In this document: in pieces, positions 11,918 to 24,942 of the stretch | Numbering within the stretch: position 1 is the stretch's first letter | How the letters are laid out: each line of letters starts with the position of its first letter | Source: Bugula neritina | Taxonomy: Eukaryota > Bryozoa > Gymnolaemata > Cheilostomatida > Bugulidae | NCBI GenBank assembly: GCA_964035545.1 | Contig: OZ037767.1 | Location: 28,625,628 to 28,689,627, forward strand | Length of the DNA stretch: 64,000 nt | Reading direction: 5' to 3' | Notes under the pieces: model-generated | What the model was told of the DNA's origin: nothing | The model's database searches: none | The model's input: only the letters and a program-made list of their open reading frames with translations | Translations under genes and position numbers: made by a program

Positions 11918-14548
11918 TCATAGCTTATTGGGCATAGACATGGTCCACAAGCTTTCCCTGTTAGCTGTGTCACCTCTGCATTTGACTCGCCTTTCACCCT
12001 GCAACTTCTGTAAGTGTAAAAGTACAACTTCTGCCGCCTCCCCATGCACCTCCAGTGGGTAATTCTTGTACAACACCTGAACACAATCATTACTATGTGA
12101 TGCCGTACTGCATGCTAGACTGATATATTGGCACCAATTATTATATCTTTTCTTGCATCAAAATATCAAATTTATAGCAACCATTTGAAAAACTGTTTGT
12201 GTCTTTTAACACAATTTATGCAGCTTTGATTTGAATGATCAAACATTGCATTCTTGTTGACCTCGAAGGTTTTTGTTATATATTTTTATTTTGGTCTGAC
12301 ATCATTTTGTACCTGAACAATGGTGAGAGCTGATTGGTCACTTTGCTGCAGAAGGCTGACTATTTGCTCCTCCCTTTGTTGCCTGTGGCTGATGTAATAG
12401 TCAATATGTGGAATTGGTTCGGTCACCACAGGCCCTAGGGTGAATATCCATACACACTTGAATGTTGGCATTGCTTAGTATAATAAACTATACAAGTAAA
12501 AGCTAAAGGTGAAAAATAAGTATAACCTCTTCATATCTATCATGTTGTGCCAATGCATGCAGTTTATTCAAATATAGAACTGATAAAATACCATGTCCTG
12601 GGTAAATAATGGTGGGTTCCATTTCTTTTATATCTTTCAATGATTGCATATAGTCGGCAAAGTTTGTAAACTTTGTGGTACCTTCACCTATGAAAACATA
12701 AAAATCATCAGTGATTTATAGTAATAAAAGTTATTGAAAGCAAGATCTGGCTATTTAAAATCATTATGTTAGTAATTTTCAAATCAATTGAATTCACACA
12801 CCAGCTCACAGAAAATAAAAGAAAATAATAGTAATTAGTAAGCCTGTAAAAAAAGATGACAACTCCATAAAACATGGCAGTGTGACTGATGAAATATTCT
12901 ATGGAAAAGAGTAAATTATACATTTTGAAATTATTTTTTTCATACTATTTCCACTAAGTTTATTCAAACACAAAGCAGTAAGTACACAATAGTAGGTACA
13001 CAGTGGCAAGTAAGTACTTAGATATAGTTACAGTGGTAAGCACACAGTATTAGTAAGTAGTAAATATATGGTATTAACTATCAACCTACCTAGAATAGTA
13101 TCACCTGAAAATATGGCCCTTTCTTCTTCTAGCCACAGTATCATATGATCATCTGTGTGTCCCGGGTTGTATTTGGCTGTGAGAGTAGCTCCCTCAACCT
13201 AAGGAACTAACAGAATTTGAGGCTAAAGAATCTTAAGGCATAGTAACTGTGAGTAAATTTTTCAAACAAGCTAGATAAAGAAAGACGTTGGCATGCTTTG
13301 GAATGAAGCAATTTTTTGTAGGATTATAGCAGTTGAGTAAATAAATCAAGATGCAGAGAGCAGGAAAGAACAAATTTCCAGAGCGCAAAATAGCAATAAG
13401 CGTAACAATAATATACTAACAGAAAAAACATGATTATCTTGAATATAGTTGATAGGACCATCTTCGTATTTGTGGACAGATTTGAGTTGAGGAGACTTGA
13501 AGTCAAACTTGAAGGCTGGGATATCCTGACCACACAACTTCCGAGTGTCTGATAGACCCCCTGTATGACATCACAAACTGTGTGTAGTATGACATCACAA
13601 ACTGAGTGTAGTATGACATCACAAACTGTGTGTAGTATGACATCAGAGACTGTGCGTAGTATGACATCACAAACTGTGTGTAGTATGACATCAGAGACTG
13701 TGTGTAGTATGACATCACAAACTGCGTATAGTATAGCACGCAACCAACTTAAAAACTTCTCATGTTTATAAAATTATGATGGAATTTTCAACTAAAACAT
13801 TAAATAAATATAAGTATGATAAATTAAGGAAAAAGCTTTTCCAGCAGTTTAGACTACAGCATGAGCTTTACCTTTATTTATTTATTGCACCATCAGATCA
13901 ATTATAGAGAATGAAGACTACAAATGCTACGGCTGAACTATCTGCCTTGCAGGTGCATTTAGCGGAGATGTAAAACACAAATAAGATGCAAAACATTAGA
14001 GAAACTTGTAGCTGTATTGGCTAGGTTTGAATTCTTATGAAAAGCTTACTGGGGACAAAAACAGTTTTCAATGTTTATATAATTACTAACACATCTTCAA
14101 AAATAAGCAGTTTTTTGTCTTGAAATATGCACAAGAAAATCCAACAAACATATACTGTTACAGAAATGGTAAATAAAGGCAAAACACACTTATTATTTCA
14201 TTTATACTTACCAATATGATCTAAATGATAGTGTGTGATAATAATTTGTGATATTACAGACTGGGTATCCGTGAGCACCTTTTTCAATAAGCTTTGATAT
14301 TCTGATACACTACAAAACAAAGCTGCAGGTAAATGATGATCATAGGCATCATGATGGTGAAAGAAATGTATTCTTATTAAAACTCACTTGGGATTTCCAG
14401 TGTCTATTAGAATTCTATGTGTTCCAGTACCAACAAGATAAGTGTTGGTTCCTAGCAAAGTCATAGGAGAAGGGTTGCAGCCCAATATACTTATTACTCT
14501 GTTGGACAGGTACTGTATTTTAGTTAAGGGTGTGAGGCTATGCGCCAT
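11918..14548 (-). CDS. LACTB2: LACTB2, metallo-beta-lactamase-fold endoribonuclease
   Basis: Seven exons in minus-strand order: 14548-14388, 14309-14212, 13560-13421, 13198-13090, 12687-12592, 12434-12313 and 12076-11918. All junctions are GT-AG and phases match, giving 294 aa (human LACTB2 is 288). The start [18 protein letters not shown] leads into the conserved block [20 protein letters not shown]. The metal-binding motif is [10 protein letters not shown] (HxHxDH). Further ligands lie in NPGHTDDHM and FSGDTILG, and in YPGHG, which spans exons 5 and 6. The family-specific [16 protein letters not shown] follows. LACTB2 is a mitochondrial single-strand RNA endonuclease needed for mitochondrial RNA turnover. 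Exon 5 is cut at CATG|gtattt because reading on leaves the family pattern, while exon 6 restores it exactly. The gene is tail-to-tail with TAF10. Confidence 0.95.
13564..13731. repeat. 24-bp minisatellite against the LACTB2 exon 3 acceptor
   Basis: Seven copies of a 24-bp unit (TATGACATCACAAACTGTGT then GTAG) start within three bases of the acceptor of LACTB2 exon 3 (acceptor bases 13562-13561, exon from 13560). On the minus strand each unit contains gatgtcata, the same word that precedes the real acceptor AG. Confidence 0.9.
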
Positions 14549-16726
14549 TATTATTCTACCTGGAATTGAGAAAAAATTCAGAAAAAGAACAGCAAAAGAA
14601 AATAGCAAAAAATAATACCACAATTATGACAATTTGAATTTTTTTCAACCTTGTTTTTACCATAAATAAAAATTTACAGGTTTTCAAACAATTAAATGAT
14701 AATACTTATAGTTATACGGTATACAGGCTTACATTAGACACGAAGACAGTTGACTCAAGTACTAGCTTAAGCAAGTCTTTGAAACTTTGGTGAGTAACAG
14801 CCTAAATACTAATAGCAAATTTAAACTTAGATTTATACTTCGTTTTTCAATTACAGTCGTACTTAAAGTTAAACAGAATAGTGAAACTGAATAGTTTTGA
14901 TTTGAATTTTGCTTAATTTCCTAGATAGAAATTTTTTAATTTCCTTCACTCAACTTTACTAAATTAGGTTTAAACCAGTTTCAGTGCAGTAAGTTTTAGT
15001 TTGAGTAAATAACTAAATTAAAATATGAATATTTAATATTAACTGCGTAGCCATAATCATATTCATAATGATAAGTGAAAAATATAAACTAAAAGTAAAA
15101 CTTAGAGTTAGAACATTGCAAATCATTGCTTTTAAAATACGTATGCATATTTCTATTTATCAATTTATAGTTATTATATTTATTCATCTAATACAGGTTG
15201 AAGCTATTTTTTCAATTACAATAATAATCGATGATCTTGAGGCAAATTTTTGAAATGTTTGCAAGCCAAAGTGAAAGTACTAATACCACAGGGTTAATAA
15301 AATAAATCACTTCGACTAAAATTTAGAATTACAAACAGCTTGGCTGGCTACAAAAGGTCAATGTCGAACTCTCGTCGTAAGAAAACAACTCCTTGTCTTG
15401 CTTTTCATTACATAACTTCATTTTCCTCACTCACTTGGGAAAATTGTTGATTAACTTTAAACAAGCATTATTAACTTAAACTCGGTACTTTTTTCAGCAG
15501 AGGTATAAATGCAACTTGAAAGTTAGAGCTACAAGCAATTGAGTTGAAAAAATTTTTAAAGTCTATTTTCTTTTTTGAATGAAAGATCACATTTTAAAAC
15601 ATAAATTATATTAAGAAATTTACAATAGACATTGGTTTCCATTCAGACATATTTTATGGCATCAATTATATGAACTAAACTAAGACTTAACTGCAGTAAA
15701 ATATTTATATTTTTTTCTCAGCTTTAAATCCTTTCCTGTGGATGTATATCTTTGCTTCATTATCAACAAAACCATTACCATATTGCCTTTCCTTATAATT
15801 GCATGGTACTGTAACCCGTCAGCTATCATTTTCATCTTTAGATGTGTGTACAATCTTTGTATTCAACCCAAAGCTGAATAATAGCTTAGCTTTCTAATAT
15901 AGAGAAAGAAATAAAATGCAATTTTACATGCAGGTATACTTGCATGTCAAGGTTGAAATAATTTTAAATTCTGCAGCTACATTTATTACAATTGACTTGC
16001 ATAAAATATTAGAGTTGTTCAAAAATATTAAAAAGCCTGACCAGTCATAAGAAAAACTAGAAAATCATGATAAAAAATAAATTCCCATGTCACTTATGCC
16101 TCAAAAAAGCTCCATTGGTAATAAGCCTGAATGAAGAGACTGAACTTTAAAAAGTCGAAGCACTTAGAAAATTTTAAAAGAGATTTTAGTTTTCTACCCT
16201 TTAAAAAATTCAACTTCTACAATAGGCAATGAATTATGAGCTAAAATATTAAAGTTGCATAACAGGGATTAAATAATACATTTCAATACAGTCTAAAATA
16301 ACAGCACCTGGCAAAATGATACAGAAAGACTCCACCACTACAAGCAATACTAAATCAGTTATATATAAATTTCTCTGATAATGCAATGAAATCTTTTGTA
16401 AATACTATTTAGATTGTTTCATATATATATACTCATAGGTGTGGCCAAAACATGTAAATTTATAAAAGTGTTTCAAGATTTGCTTTAATTGTTGAAAATG
16501 CATGTATATTTCAAAAACTTCAAGAAATTGTCTGCTGGTATGGTCAAGGTAAGGAAGATAACTCTTAATAGCTTAAAGGCCAATAGTTTCAGTTTAAATA
16601 ATTATTTGAATAAAAATATTTAAAAGTAATATATGGGATATTATTCTGACAGAACATAACTCCTAGTCTCTGTATTACTGCAGCCTCTAAAAATGCATTG
16701 CAGGATTGGCTGTGAAAGGATAACTC
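14549..16726. other. Intergenic DNA between LACTB2 and D2HGDH
   Basis: Contains the LACTB2 promoter and 5' UTR and the 3' UTR of D2HGDH. A possible LACTB2 5' acceptor is ttccag near 14563. No other coding exon or RNA gene was recognised. Confidence 0.5.
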
Positions 16727-17061
16727 TTAATCTTCTGGCAAATACTTGTAAGGATTAAGTATTCCTTTAGGATCGAATGTTGTCTTTAGTATTTTCATGA
16801 AATGCACCATTTCCCTTGACTTGCTGTGATAGATATATTGTCTTTTCTTAAAACCTGTTCCAAATAGAGCACGAGTAAATAAACTATTATACAATCAGAC
16901 GGCCGGAGTTTATAATAAACATATGTTAGTCACGTATACAATGCGACTTGAACAGAAAAAGCAATTCCGGATGGTATATATAAACCTATAGTAAAATACA
17001 CACTTACAAACTGCACTGGACACCGATGCTTTATGCTATGCTATACATAACTATCTTGACC

Positions 17062-17119
<58 letters not shown>

Positions 17120-20100
17120 CACTAAAGATCCTACAAAGGTACTTTGCTATTGAATGAAAGGCAAAGCTCAACTTATTGAAGAAAAGACTCAAGATATTGA
17201 AACCTTCCATGAAACTAACCAAGTCCATGCTCGGCACTGATGCTGCCGTCCCGACAGCGTGTCCAGTCATACACATACGGCTCAATCATATCCATGACTT
17301 CCTGACTATATTCTTTACACGTGATGTTAAGGTGAAGGTTACCTAATAAAATGTAACGGCTTTACATAGGTGTATATGTTAGATAGTAGTGCTATAATGT
17401 GCACAGGATACATTGTATATGTTAAATAGTAGTGCTATAATGTGCAGAGTGTACAATGTATATGTTAGATAGTAGTGCTATAATGTGCACAGTATACAAT
17501 GTATATGCCACATTGAATTACCAATACGAATGTTTAATGGGCCGTACACACAAATGTACTTGGGAAAATATAGGAGCAGTCTGAATATACGGTCATATAA
17601 ACAATGTAATACAGACCATCACCAAGATGGCCATATCCCACAACACGTCGCATCGCCGTGTCTTTCAGCCTCTCTCTCAAATCCTCTACCAGATCGTACC
17701 AATGAGCAAGTGGCAAAGATAAGTCATATTTAAAACAATATCCGTCTAGCAGTAAACCCTCTGCCATTCGCTCTCTTAGGTTCCACATGTACTGTAAATA
17801 ACAGTGAGACTATATAGTATACTGTATATAACAGTGAGACTATATAGTATGCTGTGTAGTGTGTATACTGTGTAGTGTGTATACTGTGTAGTGTGTGTAC
17901 TGTGTAGTGTGTGTACTGTGTAGTGTGTGTACTGTGTAAACTTTACAGTGTGTACCAGTGCTATCAGTAAGATGTACGTACAGTTACTACGAGAAAGATG
18001 TACATACAATCGCTAAGAGAAAGACATACGTACAGTTACTACGAGAAAGATGTACGTACAGTTAGTACGAGAAAGACATACGTACAGTTAGTATGAGAAT
18101 AACGTACGTAGAGTTAGTACGAGAAAGATGTACATACAGTTACTACAAGAAAGATGTACGTACAGCATACTGCGTGTGATCTTGAGCTACTGTCCCATCT
18201 GTTATCAGCTCATTGTCCATTAAATACTGCAGCAGAGTGTCTAACTTAGATTTATCATGTTCTTCATTAGAACCTGAGCAGTAATACATATCATAATAAT
18301 ATCACATAATATAATATAGGCTACACATAATATAGAATATAACAATACACATATATAACAATACACACATAATATAGAATATAACAATACACATATATAA
18401 TAATACACACATAATATAGAATATAACAATACACATATATAATAATACACACATAATATAGAATATAACAATACACATATATAATAATACACACATAATA
18501 TAGAATATAACAATACACATATATAATAATACACACATAATATAGAATATAACAATACACATATATAATAATATACACATAACATAGAATATAACAATAC
18601 ACACATATAATAATATACACATAATATAGAATATAACAATACACATATATAATAATATACACATAATATAGAGTATAACAATACACATAATGTATATAAT
18701 AATATACATACAATATAGTTATATATAACAGACGTTACCTGAAGTCTCAATCAGCAAGTAAAATGGAGACTCTGCTATGGGATACGGCAGCTCCAGGTTC
18801 TCCAGCATCAGATGACGCGACGCCAAGTCGAGAAACTCAAAGGCTGACAGAATTTCTCCAACATGTTTCTTAGTGAGTGATAATATCTTGAGACAGTCGG
18901 CAAAGGTTTCAACAGCTGGTTGAGATGAAAGCATCATTTCAGCAAGTGTACATAATAAGACAACTCTAACAAGTGTACATGGTAAGGTGTAAAGAAATTA
19001 AATATAAATAACAGGCGAATTATATAGTTTGCAAAATATAGAAGGGAACACAGCACTCTTATTAAAGGTCAAGACAATATTAGGTCAATTGAATATTACA
19101 AGAGAAGACAACCCCATACAATATACAAGTGAACAATTACGGCAGTCATTAGAAAACAACTACGTACATATTATTTGGACGCACACATAATACAACTGTG
19201 GTGGAAATTTTTAAAATACAAAAAGAAAAATTATTATTTAGGCATCTTCACTAACCAATCAGAGCACTGTTTACAGAATTGGGTTTAGTAGGACACTTGA
19301 TAGTGGCTGCAGTAATAAACCCCAGTGTACCCTCAGCACCAATAAACAGCTGCTTCAAATCATAACCAGTATTGTCCTTAATTAGAGGATTCATGTTGTT
19401 AACCACGTCTCCATTTGCTAAAACCTGAAACCCAAAGTTATGTGAAGGGAAATCTACCAGCCAACAGTTTCGACATCAGCCTATACTAACCACTAAACAA
19501 ACGCTGCCTACAATACAACAATATAAATATGACACGATATATCTTGCATTTTATTCTATATACTCATTTTATTATAAATTATTAAAACAATGCACATATT
19601 ATTCAGCTGACAAGGCACAGCTCAATTTATACAACCAACTGGTAAGATCCATGACTACTTATACCTGTTTAACACTCACAAATATTAATAAAATTATTAT
19701 TGCTTAAAAAAGTAACATTTCTTTGCTGCATAAGCGACGGTATATATGATGAATGTTGACCTAAAAGTGGCAACCAGATAAAGACATTACGTGAAAATGG
19801 TGAATATACAAGGTGGGACTAGAGTGGCAGCCATAAAGTCACATGACACGGCATGACTGCCTGGTATAACAAGAATTCACTGATTGAGAAAATTATACAA
19901 ACTCTAAAGCTGATGCATAAATAGGAAATAAAGAAGCTTTTTCATGAGTTTATGGCCTCTTACCACTTCTAAGCCAAGGACGCTCCCGTGGAGAGAGCCA
20001 TATCTGATCAGCCTTATTCCACCAGCATTTGTGGAAAGGTTACCTCCAATATGGCAGCTGCCTTTGGCGCCTAAATCTAGGGGCATCATGAGATCGTGTT

Positions 20101-22045
20101 GAGACAGTGCCTTGTCAACATTTTCCAGTATGCAGCCAGCTTGACACATGAGAACACCTGCGGGTAGTGTCACACGCTGGTACATGCATCACCATAGACA
20201 AAGCAGAATGCAACTCTTTGCAAGCGTGATGACAGCATGAACATGTGTAGGTCTAAAAATAGGCATAGCCTGAGGCGTACCTAAGGTCAAAATATAGTGT
20301 ATTGGTTTTGTGATTGTAACTTATCATCTCCGTGAATCTTTTGGATAAAAGGATAATTAAACCGCCTTTGAACAGAGTCTTAGTTCATATTTCATCATAT
20401 TTCTATTTCCGAACCATTTAATTTCAATTTTCATTCTACAATGCAGTTTCAACAAGAAATAGATGCAAGCAACCACAGGAAACTGAATAGGTGTCATCTA
20501 TAATATCGGAACATGCATGCAGCTATATGCACAAATCCAAACTACAGAAGTGTAAGACCACAGTCTACCTGCAGTAGGGTCAATGTTTATCACTTTATTC
20601 ATCCTGGCAGTGGAGATAACAACTTCATCAAACACTGGCACACTGCCCCCTACCAAACCTACAATGACAAAATCGTTGTGAACAAGAATACAATATAACG
20701 ATCGATATACAGTATAAATATAAAGTAATTTTGAGAATCAATCTCAAACTATTAAACTTAAGAATGATCAGTTGAGATAACAAATAGACTTCCTATGCAT
20801 CAAGAAAATTATTTCATCGATGTATTTAATAACAGCAAAATATAATTTAAAGTAAGAACTTTACCAGTGTTTCCTCCTTGTGGGCATACAGCTAACGTCC
20901 TTTCATTACAGTATTTGAGAATAGCTGAGACTTCCTCAGTGCTTTCCGGTCTCAAGACAACCTCACTTTGACCTTCAAAATGTATGGATACAACGAATTG
21001 GATACACAATTTGGCTTATACAGAAAACTTTGAAACACTCAAAATTATTAAAAGTTATCTCCCCGTTCCGAGATGTGTAACTGATGCAAAAGTACGGTTT
21101 AAAATTGCAAAAATAATAATACTTATTCAAGTAACTACTACTTGTAACATGCACAACTTTTATTAAAATAACTTTTAAAACAATTTATGCAATCCATATT
21201 AATACAACTATAATTTCTTAGGTAACATAGTTGTGACCTGGCATTAAAATATAGCTCTTTGCAACTGCACCTTTACTTGAACTATAGAAAACAAGATTGA
21301 ATAAAATGAGTCTATTGAACTAAATTCTATCATTGATAAAAGTTATTTAGAATAAAAAATGAACTTCAAAAAAGATGACAATGTAGATATATTGACCAAG
21401 AAAAGATATTCTAGTAAATATAATTACCAGTATTATAAAACTTTGTTCTATGATAAGTTAGAAACAAAGCAGTTAGCCAATTGGTATTGCCTATAACTTT
21501 ACTGCAGCATATTTTAAATTATTTCATTTCAAAATCTCATTCTCAATAACGTGCAATTAACAAAAATAAAATTGAAAAATTAAAACACAAAAGTGTACTC
21601 ACTAACTAATACTCGGCCAATTATATTATTGCTGTAGAAACTTGTCGTAGTTCCTTATGAAATCCACACAAAACAGCCCTAATTTGCATCCAGTGCAAAG
21701 TTTCACCAGTGCAGAAACCAGCTGTTCACTAGAATAACTAACTAAATTAATTCCTATAACGATAATCACATTTGATGTTTATTGATTTCTCAAATTCCAC
21801 TAACCTCTAACTGTTTTCAGCCAATCAGTATTATAAAACTCTAAATCACTTTGTAAAACATTTCCTTTTCCCACTATGCTTTCAAACGTGTTTACATCTC
21901 TTTCTGTGAGAGGAGAAAATGCTTTCCTGCTTAAATTGGGATATCTATCCTTTGTAAGAGCCACATCACTGGACAAGAGCCTTGCGGAAAGCAAAGGACC
22001 AAACCTTGTGTTGCAAGCAATCAGCTGCCTAACCACACTATGCAT
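16727..22045 (-). CDS. D2HGDH: D-2-hydroxyglutarate dehydrogenase, mitochondrial
   Basis: Ten exons: 22045-21805, 20972-20865, 20658-20569, 20157-19964, 19424-19256, 18915-18739, 18273-18164, 17791-17617, 17342-17220 and 16854-16727. Every phase fits and the product is 504 aa (human 521). The N-terminus [20 protein letters not shown] is Arg/Ser-rich without acids and looks like a mitochondrial presequence. FAD-domain blocks are [52 protein letters not shown] and [19 protein letters not shown]. The metal-site motifs [13 protein letters not shown] and SAEHGLG are intact. The enzyme oxidises D-2-hydroxyglutarate to 2-oxoglutarate and passes electrons to ETF. Exon 7 ends at GCT|gtacgt, directly against a minisatellite, which leaves a slightly unusual TQYAYMWNL junction. 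That donor is the least certain point of the model. Confidence 0.95.
17064..17111. repeat. (TA)n microsatellite in D2HGDH intron 9
   Basis: Pure TA run of about 48 bp between exon 9 and exon 10. Confidence 0.95.
17372..17508. repeat. 43-bp minisatellite in D2HGDH intron 8
   Basis: Units beginning GTATATGTTAGATAGTAGTG start at 17372, 17415, 17458 and, as a partial copy, 17501. It fills much of the 274-bp intron between exon 8 and exon 9. Confidence 0.9.
17793..17960. repeat. Tandem repeats at the 3' end of D2HGDH intron 7
   Basis: Two 30-bp units (ACTGTATATAACAGTGAGAC...) are followed by about six 15-16-bp units of the type ACTGTGTAGTGTGT. The first repeat touches the exon 8 acceptor (exon begins 17791). 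Confidence 0.85.
17966..18163. repeat. 26-bp minisatellite at the 5' end of D2HGDH intron 7
   Basis: About seven diverged copies of GATGTACGTACAGTTACTAC plus GAGAAA. On the minus strand the first copy supplies the exon 7 donor sequence gtacgtacatc (exon ends 18164). Together with 17793-17960 it makes up nearly all of intron 7. Confidence 0.85.
18303..18716. repeat. 42-bp minisatellite filling D2HGDH intron 6
   Basis: Nine to ten copies of a 42-bp unit (ACATAATATAGAATATAACA, then ATACACATATATAATAATACAC) occupy about 410 of the 465 bp of intron 6. The long open frames on the minus strand here are repeat artefacts. Confidence 0.95.
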
Positions 22046-24937
22046 GACGCATTTAATATTTTGATTGAAAGTGGCTACAAGTAAAAGTCAAAATATGAAA
22101 GTTAAAAAATTTATGTAAGTAAACTTTGTTGAAAAATATATTTCTACCACATTCAGAGTGGTAGTCTGGCAGTTTCACTATCAGTTTAAATAAAAGTTCA
22201 AGCTTAACCTAATCAGTTAATGCAAGTGTCTATCACAATATTTATTAATCAGACATAAGAAATTAAATTTAAAAACAGTTTAAATTTAAATAAAAATATC
22301 ATAAATTAAATATAAGTAAAACAGTTAATGATATCATAAATCAGTAAAACTAAATGACTTTATTATTATGACTACTATAAGTATAAGTATGATTATCAGT
22401 ATGACTTTGAGTATGAACATTACTATGACTCTAGTCTATAAAATTGACTTATTTATTAAATATCTCCATGACTATTAGACTCACTTAAACTTGGTTGGTT
22501 AAACTTAATAAATAACTTTAACGTTTGACAATCACAATGACATTCACATTGACTATGAGTACGAATATGATTAAGTTTCAAATTTAAGGTTAAACTTTAA
22601 ATTTAAAGTATTAGTAACTGTAATACTAAGTATCAATATTATTAATATCCGTATTATTATAACTCAATTTATGACAATCAGTTATTTAGTACGAGCATGG
22701 CTATGAGATTAACTTTAAGTTTAAGCACCAAAATGGCATCGGCTAGTCAACTGTTAATGTTATGGGATGGTGGCACAAACATATAAATCGTTGAGCTGTG
22801 ATCATTGTGTGCAAAGTTGTTATTTTAATTTCAAAACATAGTGAGTAAGCATTAATAAAATTAAAACGATTATTTAATATTTCTTTTTCAATCAATTTGA
22901 GCGTGCAGTTTGAGTTTGCAGGCGCTGCATCAGTAATTTAACCTGTGGGGTATAGCGTTTTTTCCTTCGGTGAAACTAAATAGCTCAAGGGCGTAATATA
23001 GAATAAATCACCTCGCACGCCCCATCATCTAATTTATAAGGAGTTGGCTAAAGAAAAAGAAATTGCATTTGACTCGTTATATATCAGCATGATAAAAATA
23101 ATATTATGTTGGTGTGGGAAACTGTAAATTTCATCACCATCACAATGTACGTAGGTACATTATCTGTAAAATTTTACTATAACCAAATTCTGTAACTTTA
23201 ACTGTAAGTATTAGTATAGGCTATAGCTGTGTAACGCTTTTTTCACACTAATTACTAATGGCTAATGCATTCTTCATAAGTTCATTACTCATAACAAATT
23301 TAATTTACATTTAGTTTTACTTTTAGTTTTAGTTTTACTCATTGACATTAGTCATTACTCACATTAGACTTAGTCATTAGACTTAGTCATTACATTTTCA
23401 TTTTGATTTAGTATTTACTCATAGTCATTAGCCTTAGGCTTAAGCGTTAGCCTTAGGTGTCATGATTATATTTGTTATTTATTATCATTATGATATATTC
23501 ATATTGATAATAAATATAATGATTAAGTCTTGAGTTCACAATCACAATGACTATCAACTATCAAGTAATACTAATATTAAATATATCAATACCCAATCCC
23601 GATGGGCAATGATTCAATCAGTATAGGTATCAGTATGAGTATGAGTATGACTATGAGTATCATACTGATAATACTGATATACATAATATTAATAATATCA
23701 ATGAGTATAGATTACAAGTAATAGCACAACGACAATTACAATGTGAATAGGTATCGTAATGATAGTGATAATGATAATGATTATCATTATCATGAATATC
23801 ACAGCAATAATAAAATTAAAATAACATTTACATTGACATTGGGTTTAACTAAGCAGCTGCAGTTAACTAAAATGATTTCAAACAAGTTAACGGTTATTCA
23901 AGTCTAGTCATGGTTTAAATAAAAACCTTTCATTCCATTGTGATTGTCAAGTGTAACTGTTGCTAAGCCCTAATTTCAAATTTCTTCAGCATGAATTTGA
24001 AATATTAAGACTTTTGAAATTCCAGATATAGTTGAACATGATTACTGGAATTATCTTCACCGCACTCTTCGAATTTAGCTTTTAGTTTTTTAACTAAAAG
24101 CTATACTCATACAGTCATACTGCATAAGCACTAAGTCTAAAGTCTATAGGGGGCAATTTTAATTTGGTACTTTAATTAGCAGAAGCTTGAAAAACTTAAA
24201 GTTATTAAATTAAATCTTATAATCTTATAAATTGGGTCTAGTCAATAATTTGAGCAAAACCACTAGAGTTGAAAAATTACAAGTAATAAGTTGAGTATGG
24301 CAATATCTGAATGAAACGAATTTTAGCAATAAACATGACTTTGCCTCTAGTTGTGTAGTTTGGACTGGTCTTTAAATTATATTCAAAGACTGTGAGTTAT
24401 TAAATAAATATATAAACTTATTTGTATTTGAATTAAACATAAACCAGGGTACAACTTACAAATTTCAGATTTGATCTAAATCAACAGTGGAAGTCCAGCA
24501 TAAAATCTACTAGTATGGGAGTTGTATGTATAAATATGTGTCACCTAAGTTATTAGTCACTAATTATAACAGTAATTGCATTTAATTTAGTTACTTTAGT
24601 TACTTTAATTTAAAGTTTAAATACTTAAACTTTTTTTATAGTCTAGAACCGCACATATACATTATATGCTAGTGAATAAACTTTGTTAGTATCTTAAAAT
24701 TTACCTTGCCTCTGATATTTCAAGTTAACCATTATCAGTAAATTGTTCTTAGCATATACTTCTGTTGCCAATTATTGAACTAGCAATCGATTAATTTCTG
24801 TCTACATATTTAAATATAAATTGTCACACTCAAAAGATACTTCCTTGCAACTGTGTAAAAATAGTGTAACACAAATAAAATATTCACTTTGCTATTACAT
24901 TGTTAATGTGTCTTTGATTTTATTTGCTAATTATTAG
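22046..24937. other. AT-rich divergent intergenic region between D2HGDH and NPRL2
   Basis: This should contain the promoters of both divergent genes. It is dominated by degenerate words such as GTATGAGTATGACTATGAG and their complements, with several hairpins: a perfect 11-bp stem at 24077-24102, an imperfect palindrome at about 23460-23520, and another at about 23770-23800. A possible 3' splice site (aattattag) ends at 24937, just before the NPRL2 ORF. No coding exon was recognised. Confidence 0.5.
24077..24102. repeat. Perfect hairpin, 11-bp stem and 4-bp loop
   Basis: AGCTTTTAGTT, then TTTT, then the exact reverse complement. No function is assigned; it is AT-rich and may be chance. Confidence 0.6.
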
Positions 24938-24942
24938 GGATT

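Noticed and set aside
12534-12592. Extension of LACTB2 exon 5 to a later donor (reading [21 protein letters not shown])
   Set aside because: It departs from the family after YPGHG, whereas the earlier gt donor joins exactly to [18 protein letters not shown] in exon 6.
13324-13771. Repeat ORFs such as CSMTSQTV and YYTQFVMS
   Set aside because: 24-bp minisatellite beside LACTB2 exon 3.
18241-18750. Three overlapping minus-strand ORFs of 130-169 codons rich in Tyr, Ile, Cys and Leu
   Set aside because: They lie inside the 42-bp minisatellite of D2HGDH intron 6. A period divisible by three keeps all frames open.
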